Part shown: positions 45,775 to 52,423 of the stretch, piece after piece
Layout of the letters: every line of letters starts with the position of its first letter
Position numbering within the stretch: the stretch's first letter is position 1
Assembly: GCA_944388865.1 (NCBI GenBank)
Contig: CALXKM010000042.1
Location: forward strand, 1 to 52,423
Length of the DNA stretch: 52,423 nucleotides
Source: an uncultured Duodenibacillus sp.
GTDB taxonomy: Bacteria; Pseudomonadota; Gammaproteobacteria; Burkholderiales; Burkholderiaceae_F
Direction of reading: 5' to 3'
The notes under the pieces: generated by a model
Databases searched by the model: none
What the model saw: only the letters and a program-made list of their open reading frames with translations
What the model was told of the DNA's origin: nothing
Made by a program: the position numbers and the translations under genes

Positions 45775-48700
45775 TCAAAATTCCCAGCCCAGAGTCAAGG
45801 CGAAATTGACCGAAGAGCTGTCGTCTCTGAAAAATTCGGCTCCGACTTCAAGACCGGCGTGGAAATTCTCCCGCACCTTCAGATGCAGCGCCGTCTGCAT
45901 AAAAAGCGCATCGCGGTCTTGATCGGCGAATTCTCCGGAAAATGCGTACGCATCGTAGTTTCTGAAGCCTGCGCGCGTCAGGCACGAATCCTCGAGCGCC
46001 TCATGCCGCCAGGCAGCAAGAATCTGAACGGAGGCACTCGAGCCTTGATCATCCAAATCGGCGCGCATGTGCGCACGCATGCCTGCCGAGAGCAAGAGCG
46101 AATCGTAGGTTGCGGCCTGCGCGTGCAAGGCGGCTGCCCCAGGCCCCTTTTCCGTGATGCTTGGGCGCTTAACGAAGGCGTATTCAGCCCAGGCGATCGG
46201 TCCGAAAGCGGCCGCCTCGTTGTCAAGCCGCCCTCCCCAATCTTTGCCTGCGGCCAAAAAGGCGCTGCCCGAAAGCTGCGTCCAATCGCTTTTAAAGTGC
46301 ACCGAATACCCGGTAAAGGCCGCTTCGCGGCTCATGTCTGAGTCCTGAATGCCTAGACGAAAGCCAGCGGCTGCGTATGCTCCCCTCCACTTTTCGAGGC
46401 CATAGAGCGCCTGCGCCCCGAGGTGCACGCCGCGGCTTTCGGATTGCGTTCGACCGAGATCCTCAACTTCGGTCTCACGCTCAGAAACAACGAAGTGAGC
46501 GCCGAGCTTGAGGTCTTCGTTTACGGTTCGATCAAATCCTGCCATCAGGCCGCTGCCGGTGATGCCCTGACGGGAGTCTGCGTGAAAAGGCTTTACCCAA
46601 AGGGCGTCTCGTTTTGCAGGACGATGAAAATCATCGAGCCTGCCGCTTAGCATGTGCGTGAGAATCGAGGCGTTCAATTCGTTTTGCTCAATTGCTGCCG
46701 ACTGGCCGGCGCGCGCATATGCGGCTGGCCCCAGTACATGCAAAGCGCGAGTGACGCCGCGTCCGTCGGCTCCTGACCAGTCGACGGCGGCAATGAGCTG
46801 CTGCATGTCTTTGCCGCTTGTTTGCGCCAACGCCGCCAAGGCGCTTCCGAGGCTTGCCTGCGAAGAGTTCTGCGCCCATTTGCTGTAGGCATCAGCGGCG
46901 CGATTGACCTCAATGACTAGACCAGTCTCGCTTTGCCGACTCGAGTCGAGGCAGGTGCCTTGATTTGCTGATTGCTCGACGAGGGCGGCCTCAAAGCCCT
47001 CGATCACGGACACATCAAGCGTTGGAGACTCTGTTTGCGTCGTCACGTCAATTTGGCCTTTGATCGAGGCAGCCGTGAGCGCCGCGCCCTTCATCTCGTA
47101 GAGGCCGCTTTGGTAGAAAAGATTGCTTTGCGGCATGTAGACCAGAGTGCCGTCAAGACTTGCCTCTCCTGTCACGGATAGCGAGGCGTGGCTTCCTTTT
47201 GAGTCAAAGACGACGGCAAGAACGGCTTGCGATCCTTGCTCGTAGCTTCCCGCATTGAGCGTGCTGCCGCGCCAGCCCGGCATGACCGTGCCGTTGTTGA
47301 CGAGCTTGTTTTTGATTTCTCCGTCGCCCGTGAGGGTGCCCGATTCGCGCACGACCACGCTGCTTTTTTCAAGTACACCTCCCGTCGCATCCTTTCTTTT
47401 GGCAACGGCAAGAACTCCGCCTTCGACGATCGTGGCGCCTTCATAGGCGTTCTCGCCGCTCAAAACCAATGTGCCGGCGCCTGTCTTCAAAAGACCGAGG
47501 TTTTTGCCTTGCAAAGCCAATGCAGAGGCGTTTACCTGAGGGTTGCCGTCGGTATGAAAATCCTTGTGGTGGTAGGCGTCATCCCACTTTCTTTGGGAAA
47601 TGTCATTTGAAAATTCAGCGCTCCACCCGTTGGTGTCAAAGGTTTCGATTGCGTCGACAGCGCCAAGCTCGCTCACGGCAATAACGTTTGCGGCCGTTAG
47701 TCGATTGGCGTCAAGTCTTGCAATGCCGCGCACGGCTTTGCCTACATCAAGAATGCCCTGCCCGAAAACCTCTTCTTTGGTCAGCACTTCTATGGTGAAG
47801 TCGCCTTTTTCGAGCGCTGCCAAAGCGTAAGCGGCGCCTCCGATCCAGGCAGAGGGGTCTTGCTCAATGTTCTTTTGCAAAAGTGGAAGCAGCTCTTCGG
47901 GCTTCACGACATCTGAAGCCCAGGAAATTGTTGTGCCGTCAATCTCTATTTCTCTGTTTTCTTGGATTGCGGCAGCCTTCTCTCTATTTTCAGCGATGAT
48001 GACCAAGCGCACTGTGCCGAATCTGTCTTCAGGCGGATTCAAGCCGGCCAGGCTGTAGAGAATCGTGTAAGGCGGAGCGTCAAAATCGCTGTTTGCCGTG
48101 GTCAGCACCGCATCTGCAAGCTGCTTGCCGGTCATCCATGGAAAGGCTTGGGCAACGAGCGTCAGAGCGCCGCTTACGACGGGCGTCGACATGCTGGTGC
48201 CCGAATCGATCATGTAGCCGTTGGTGTTGGCTGCAAGCGAAACGATGTTGGAGCCGGGCGCCATGACCGAATAGAGTTCGGAGCCTCTAAAAAGATTGGA
48301 AAACCAAGAGACGCCGGCTTCTTTTACGGAAAGCTTTCCTTCCTCGTCTTTTGTTATGCATTCATTGTTGGCGTTGATTGAGCCCACGGCAATCCAGTTT
48401 GCGAGATTCCCAACGCCGAGATATCTCGGCAAATTTGCCGGAAAGTTTGGGGCAACTTGTCCGTCATTGGCCGTGCCGAAGACAAAAACGGTTTGTGGAT
48501 GCGTTTGGACGTAGTTGCTCAGACTCACCGTCTCGGTGTCTTCAAGGAAGATTTCTACGAGGTAATCGTCAAGGCTTATCTCATTGCCTTCATCATCAAA
48601 CGAAGCGATGTAGCTTGAACTTGACCAGCTGTTGTTGAAATGCGGACTTCTGGTCGGCTGGTGAAATATTCCGTTAGATCAAGCGCGTCGTATTCGCTTA

Positions 48701-49094
48701 GCAAAACCCCAACCCATATTTGCGAATCAAACGCAACGCCGTGCATGCCCAAGCCGTCGCGTTTGGCGGCAGCAATGCCCGCAACATGCGTGCCGTGCAG
48801 GTTGTTGCTGTCCCAGATCGGATTGATCGCCTGTCCATCGTCAAGCAAGGGCATCATGTCGGCTTTGCCGGCAAGTTCCGGATGATCGACGCGCACGGCT
48901 GTGTCAAGAATGCCGATGCTCTGGCCTAAGCCCGTGTACCCCAATGCATAGGCTTCAGAAGCGTTGATGAAGTCAAGCGCTCCGCTTGCGTAATACTCTT
49001 CGATTTCAAAATCAGCAGGAAGGGCCGCTGCCGGTGAAATCAGGGAAAAAGCAGCCATGACTGCGACAGCAACGTTTGTGAAACAAGATGGCAT
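45775..49094 (-). pseudogene. Subtilisin-like (S8) autotransporter, interrupted by one frameshift
   Basis: Two frames together encode about 1100 residues. The 5' part (49094-48576) has a signal peptide, then catalytic Asp in GILDTAVRVDHPEL and His in HGTHVAGIAA. The 3' part, readable from about 48640 down to 45775, has catalytic Ser in GTSMSTPVVSGAL, a PATR-type repeat (GAGTLVLSGENAYEGATIVEGG) and a C-terminal beta-barrel ending in WEF. Near 48637-48640 the expected segment IxNNSWSSSS is split: the first frame reads ISTTAGQVQ, the other NNSWSSSSYIAS. One missing base explains it. As written the protein ends about 170 residues in. A sequencing error or true loss are both possible; restored, it would be a secreted protease. 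Confidence 0.87.
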
Positions 49095-49319
49095 GCTTTG
49101 AACTCCATGAGCTGCTTTGCGTTTGCATCCGAAATTTTATTGGAACATATTGCTTTTTCCGACACAGATCAACCGGCCTTCACCTTGAAGCAATGCCGAA
49201 CGATTGAGAGGACGTGCGCTTCATACAATAGGCCCATGCGGCTTGAATGACTCAGCTGTAAAATGCTAAGAACATAGATAGCTAAAAGGTGACTTCTTGC
49301 TTAGTTTTAGGAGTGTTTT

Positions 49320-49592
49320 ATGTCTGAGCTTGCTAGCTTGAATCTCAAATTGCCTATTGAGTTGAAAGAAGAGTTTTCACAAACTGCCGAAGCGCTCGGC
49401 ATGCCTGCCGCTACAGCGCTGAAAGTCCTCATCACGCGCTTTGTAGAAGAAGGCGGTTTTCCTTTCGCCGTGAAAATCCAGCGTCCTCGCATTAATTGGG
49501 ACGATCCCCGCATCATTAAAACGTATCGTCAAGACGGTAAATTGATGATGCCTGCCCAATGGCGAGATGAGGACGATGAAGATGACGAATAG
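49320..49592 (+). CDS. RelB/DinJ-family antitoxin
   Basis: A 90-residue protein. LNLKLPIELKEEFSQTAEALGMPAATALKVLITRFVEEGGFPF is the ribbon-helix-helix and linker of RelB/DinJ antitoxins. The tail is acidic (DEDDEDDE). AGGAG precedes ATG 49320. It is followed by an overlapping toxin gene that is not a RelE, which makes the pairing unusual. Confidence 0.85.
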   Translation: MSELASLNLKLPIELKEEFSQTAEALGMPAATALKVLITRFVEEGGFPFAVKIQRPRINWDDPRIIKTYRQDGKLMMPAQWRDEDDEDDE

Positions 49593-49974
49593 CCCAAACA
49601 GTCTCCCTCAGCCTTTTGAAGTTTGGCGGCTGGCTTTCTATTTTGAAGACAAGCCCGATGTCTTCAAGTATCGGCCGGTTGTCGTTCTTGACCTCAATAA
49701 CGAGACGGGCGAAGTCCTCGTTGCAGGAGCCAAAGTGACAAGCCATGCTCCAAGATTTGACAGTCCCGGCGAAGTTGTTTTGCAGCATTGGCAGGAAGCG
49801 GGTCTCACAAAACCCTCAGTTGTCCGGTGTTCCAAGATCGCTCAATTTGCTCTTGGAGATTTTGCCGGGTGTTCGCGTTATGGCCGACTTTCCCCAACCG
49901 ACCAAGCTGCGGTCTTGCGTGCGTTGACTCAGCTTGGCTATCAACAAAAAACCAACCAGAACAACGGCGACTAA
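49576..49974 (+). CDS. PemK/MazF-like toxin
   Basis: About 132 residues; ATG 49567, 49576 and 49582 are all possible starts inside the end of the antitoxin gene, so the two are coupled. The start FEVWRLAFYFEDKPDVFKYRPVVVLDL matches the SH3-like beginning of PemK/MazF-type endoribonucleases (GDIWLVxx...xxKxRPVVVL), and VVRCSKIAQF recalls the later conserved strand (SxxVxxxx). The C-terminus is Asn/Gln-rich. Family call is by pattern; a DUF-type relative is possible. Confidence 0.7.
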   Translation: MKMTNSPNSLPQPFEVWRLAFYFEDKPDVFKYRPVVVLDLNNETGEVLVAGAKVTSHAPRFDSPGEVVLQHWQEAGLTKPSVVRCSKIAQFALGDFAGCSRYGRLSPTDQAAVLRALTQLGYQQKTNQNNGD

Positions 49975-50025
49975 AAACCTATAAGCAGAGAGCGAGTTCG
50001 CGAATACACCGATTTGAAATGAAAA

Positions 50026-50054
50026 ACCCCGAAGGCCTACTGAACCTTCGGGGT
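50026..50054 (-). terminator. Strong terminator facing left with no gene in front of it
   Basis: ACCCCGAAGG and CCTTCGGGGT form a perfect 10-bp stem. Only the minus-strand reading gives a T-tract (GGGGTTTTTC), yet no minus-strand gene lies to its right in the window. It is probably left over from a lost gene or marks an element edge; on the plus strand it would still slow readthrough from the toxin gene. Confidence 0.6.
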
Positions 50055-50320
50055 GGGGAGTCCTCAAAAGCTCCCTTTAAAATCGGGAAAGAAGTACGTC
50101 CTCTTATTTTTGCCCACCAAAAAACCCACCAAAAAAAGTTGACACGCAATCTAAACTTGTTTGGTTAGCTGAAGTCGTTTTTCGGGCGCCTTACGGCGCC
50201 GCTCAACCAGGCCACTAATCCTATTGGAAAAGGTCTCAGAGCACAAGAGCAAATGACTTCTAACGATGTTTCTAACAACAACCTGCCAATCAAAACATCA
50301 AACTAGACGAGGATCTAAAA
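50055..50320. other. Gap before the envelope operon
   Basis: No gene is supported. CCCACCAAAAAA is repeated in tandem at about 50113-50136. TTGACA at 50139-50144 could be a -35 box but no clear -10 lies at the right distance. The AT content rises from here to the end of the window. Confidence 0.4.
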
Positions 50321-50821
50321 ATGCATCACTCCAAATCTGTCCTTTTGCTCGCATTCGGCGCTGTTGCGGGTGCTCTTCTCTCAGGGTGCGCCCAGATCAA
50401 TGATCAACTCAGCACAATTGGAAAAACTACGCCCGAGAATGCACCTCCTGGTTACCATCTTTTTAACGATGCCAACGCTGCTGCTCAACGCAAAGATTAC
50501 GCCAAGGCTTGCGAGAATTTCTGTGATGCAGCCGAAGTCGGGCACCCTCAGGCCAAACAGAAATGCATTGACTACGCATATTTAGCTGCCACTCGCATTG
50601 AAATCGGCGGCCTTAGATATGTTTGCAATGCATCTCAATTTGACAAAACAGCGGACAATTTCTGTAGTCGATACAACAAATCATTGTTCAATTCGGCATC
50701 TAAACGTGAACAACTCTTGAGAGAACTTCGCTCTGACATCCAAAAAGAAATTGACAGAAAACAAGTCAAAAAACAAATCCAACAGGGTGGTTTTGGTGAA
50801 TTCACTGCGGAAGAGTTTTAA
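50321..50821 (+). CDS. Small lipoprotein, function unknown
   Basis: A 166-residue protein whose signal ends in a lipobox LLSGC (about 19-23). The mature part has a Sel1/TPR-like stretch (RKDYAKACENFCDAAEVGHPQAKQKCIDYAY) with several cysteines and ends in a charged helix (LLRELRSDIQKEIDRKQVKKQIQ). No family recognised. Stop TAA is 2 bp before the next gene, so they are translated together. Confidence 0.8.
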   Translation: MHHSKSVLLLAFGAVAGALLSGCAQINDQLSTIGKTTPENAPPGYHLFNDANAAAQRKDYAKACENFCDAAEVGHPQAKQKCIDYAYLAATRIEIGGLRYVCNASQFDKTADNFCSRYNKSLFNSASKREQLLRELRSDIQKEIDRKQVKKQIQQGGFGEFTAEEF

Positions 50822-50823
50822 CT

Positions 50824-51579
50824 ATGATTAATATCAAATATATTGCTGCTTTTGTCGGAGCGCTATTCATTGGTTGTGCATCTGCAGGTACAGCTGAAGA
50901 CATTACCAATCTTGAAAATCAGCTTAACCAATGCCGACAAGAATACAAGGATCTAGTAGCCAAGACCAATCAAGAAATCAAGGATCTCAAGGCTAAAGCT
51001 CCAAGTAACATGAACAGCATTTATGCTGAGAAAAAGAAAAACCTGAAGAAAAAAGCTGATAGTTGCAAATATATTAAAAGCAACATTGAAAAAAAGAAAG
51101 CAAGTCTAGCCGCTGAAATCGAATTCAAAAAACAAGCTGAAAAAATTAAACTTACAGGCGCAATTGATAAAGCGGGGCCTCGTTTCCGTTGTTTGCAACT
51201 GCGTCAAAACTGGGAAGAATTTAGTACCTGTACAAACTCTTTAGGGCTTGAAGCCAGCATTGGCGTTACGAAAAGCAGAAGAACAGCATTCTTTGCCAAA
51301 GACATTACTGCCATTATCGACGAAACAAATCACGTGAGTGAAATCATTATTCACGGCCCATCCTTCTGGAACGCCGGAAGCATTGATGATAGTTTTATCG
51401 TGGCGTTTGTCAGACAATATGACGTTGAAAACTTCTCATCTGGCACAAATATTCTAGGCCTCCCTTATCACAAGGGCACCATTAGAAATGGAAGAGTAGT
51501 TATAAATCCCACCATTGGAGTAGTTCCTGGGAGCATTGCAATTGAATATACAAAAGCTAAAGGCGGATATTCATTCTAA
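50824..51579 (+). CDS. Secreted coiled-coil protein, function unknown
   Basis: A 251-residue protein. A signal peptide (YIAAFVGALFIGCASA) is followed by a Lys-rich coiled coil (about 25-105) and a C-terminal beta-rich domain of about 135 residues with FAKDITAIIDETNHVSEIIIHG and AIEYTKAKGGYSF. The signal could be cut after ASA or, less typically, at the Cys in FIGC. Six or more cysteines fit disulfide bonding in the periplasm. No recognised family. Confidence 0.8.
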   Translation: MINIKYIAAFVGALFIGCASAGTAEDITNLENQLNQCRQEYKDLVAKTNQEIKDLKAKAPSNMNSIYAEKKKNLKKKADSCKYIKSNIEKKKASLAAEIEFKKQAEKIKLTGAIDKAGPRFRCLQLRQNWEEFSTCTNSLGLEASIGVTKSRRTAFFAKDITAIIDETNHVSEIIIHGPSFWNAGSIDDSFIVAFVRQYDVENFSSGTNILGLPYHKGTIRNGRVVINPTIGVVPGSIAIEYTKAKGGYSF

Positions 51580-51599
51580 CGCTAATAGTGGAGATTTAT

Positions 51600-52007
51600 A
51601 TGACAGCCTACGAAAATCTGACGTCCGATCAAAAGATGTCCATTGAAGCACGCCTTGCAAACGAAACAAAGTCTGCAGGCGTCGCCTACTTGCTTTGGTT
51701 CTTTTTGGGAACTTTAGCCGTTCATTGTTTCTATCTGGGACAAACCAAGATTGGCTTAATTCGCTTGGTTCTTGGCGGTTTAGGATGGATTTTGACCCTG
51801 GTAGGGTTAAGCGCAGCAATGGCCGGGCAAAGCGGCGCAAGCCTTGCCTGGGGGCTTATCTTTTTAACCATTGCCGGCATCTGGTTGATTATTGACCTGT
51901 TTAGAATACCGTCTTATATACGGCAGCAACAGGCTACACGCCGAGAAGAACTAGCCGTATCCTTATTACCCAAACAGGATACTCCCAATGAAAAAAGTTC
52001 TGCTTAG
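51600..52007 (+). CDS. TM2-domain membrane protein
   Basis: A 135-residue protein with a TM2 domain: AYLLWFFLGTLAVHCFYLGQTKIGLIRL is the first membrane segment and conserved loop, and a third hydrophobic stretch ends in IDLFRIPSYI. GGAG (gtggag) precedes ATG 51600. TM2 proteins are common partners of envelope or secretion systems, but the domain does not show function. Its 3' end overlaps the next gene by 20 bp. Confidence 0.87.
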   Translation: MTAYENLTSDQKMSIEARLANETKSAGVAYLLWFFLGTLAVHCFYLGQTKIGLIRLVLGGLGWILTLVGLSAAMAGQSGASLAWGLIFLTIAGIWLIIDLFRIPSYIRQQQATRREELAVSLLPKQDTPNEKSSA

Positions 52008-52389
52008 CACGCTACTCGCCCTTCTCGCTTGCACCGCAAGCGCAGAAGAGCGCTATATCTCCATGCGCAATGTAGACATTGGACTGGCAGGTCAAGGTTA
52101 TTGTTCACTCGTCTTTAACCTGACTGCCAGCGCTCCATTTGACAATCCATTGGAGATTGAGGTCGGACTCTACAACGGTGACGAAGAAGTCTACAAAGCG
52201 CTTATGGAAGTCAAACCGTTCGGCCAGGCAAGGACTAATGAAACGCAATACTGCTTTGCGGACTATCCATGTGACGAAGTCACTAAAGCCAAGGTACTAA
52301 ACGTCTGGGAAATTGTTGATGGCAAGCGTGTTCAATTATCGCGTGAAATTATCGTTCCCGATAACTATCAACCTGTCCCGGTTGAATAA
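51988..52389 (+). CDS. Small secreted protein, function unknown
   Basis: A 133-residue protein with a clear signal peptide (KKVLLSTLLALLACTASA cut before EE) and a beta-rich mature part. Three cysteines (YCS, YCF, YPCDE) could pair. It overlaps the TM2 gene by 20 bp. No family recognised. Confidence 0.8.
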   Translation: MKKVLLSTLLALLACTASAEERYISMRNVDIGLAGQGYCSLVFNLTASAPFDNPLEIEVGLYNGDEEVYKALMEVKPFGQARTNETQYCFADYPCDEVTKAKVLNVWEIVDGKRVQLSREIIVPDNYQPVPVE

Positions 52390-52403
52390 CACTAGATAGA
52401 ACT

Positions 52404-52423
52404 ATGAAAAAGTTAATTATTCC
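52404..52423 (+). CDS. Start of another gene (partial)
   Basis: ATGAAAAAGTTAATTATT... begins 14 bp after the previous stop and reads MKKLII, the typical beginning of a signal peptide. The gene runs off the window and would be the fifth of the envelope operon. Confidence 0.5.

Overview
The window looks like a chromosomal segment of a betaproteobacterium of the order Burkholderiales, most likely a gut-type Sutterellaceae (Sutterella/Parasutterella relatives). The basis is the gene order cysS - HhH DNA glycosylase - accA - tilS, with TPR lipoprotein/ppiA/ppiB/lpxH diverging from cysS (an arrangement I associate with Burkholderiales), a fused ispDF, a Gram-negative porin, a Tat-exported M20 peptidase, a large S8 autotransporter and a molybdopterin reductase. 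The genus call is inference; no rRNA is present.

Layout. 1-3.3 kb: tail of an unidentified gene, a HigBA-like toxin-antitoxin pair with a clear palindromic operator, tmRNA (ssrA) with its terminator, and a metallophosphoesterase. 3.3-5.8 kb: AraC-type regulator and a Tat-signal M20 peptidase. 5.8-6.8 kb: no convincing gene, but two inverted 28-bp sites built like Xer/dif sites (arm - 6 bp - arm), exactly 500 bp apart. 6.8-13.6 kb, minus strand: a complete type I Wadjet operon (jetA-jetB-jetC-jetD), an SMC-like anti-plasmid defence complex. 13.8-15.4 kb: M20D amidohydrolase plus a small membrane-anchored protein. 15.5-17.8 kb: TPP riboswitch, thiC and terminator. 18.3-20 kb: HipBA-like pair whose HipA-like protein appears to lack the usual kinase catalytic residues. 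20-27.8 kb: dCMP deaminase, Sfp-type phosphopantetheinyl transferase, ispDF, porin, rnhB, tilS and accA (the last with a long basic Lys/Ala/Ser/Thr tail).

27.8-45.6 kb is mostly housekeeping: DNA glycosylase, cysS, TPR protein, periplasmic and cytoplasmic cyclophilins, lpxH, long-chain acyl-CoA ligase, TatD nuclease, ankyrin lipoprotein, RlhA-like U32 protein, an unknown coiled-coil protein, a LysE exporter, queC, a BisC/DMSO-reductase-family molybdoenzyme, an AEC transporter and a secreted rhodanese. 45.8-49.1 kb is a subtilisin-like autotransporter broken by a single frameshift. 49.3-50 kb is a mixed RelB-antitoxin/PemK-like-toxin pair. From 50.3 kb to the end runs a tightly packed operon of unrecognised envelope proteins (lipoprotein, coiled-coil secreted protein, TM2 membrane protein, small secreted protein, and the start of another).

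The accessory content is defence and stability cargo: one Wadjet system and three toxin-antitoxin-like pairs. The points most worth follow-up are the paired dif-like sites beside Wadjet, a 12-bp motif (GAAAATACTTTT) that recurs in intergenic regions, the uncharacterised envelope operon at the right end, the degenerate HipA and the AccA tail. Start sites were chosen by reading for Shine-Dalgarno sequences and family N-termini; no database search was possible.
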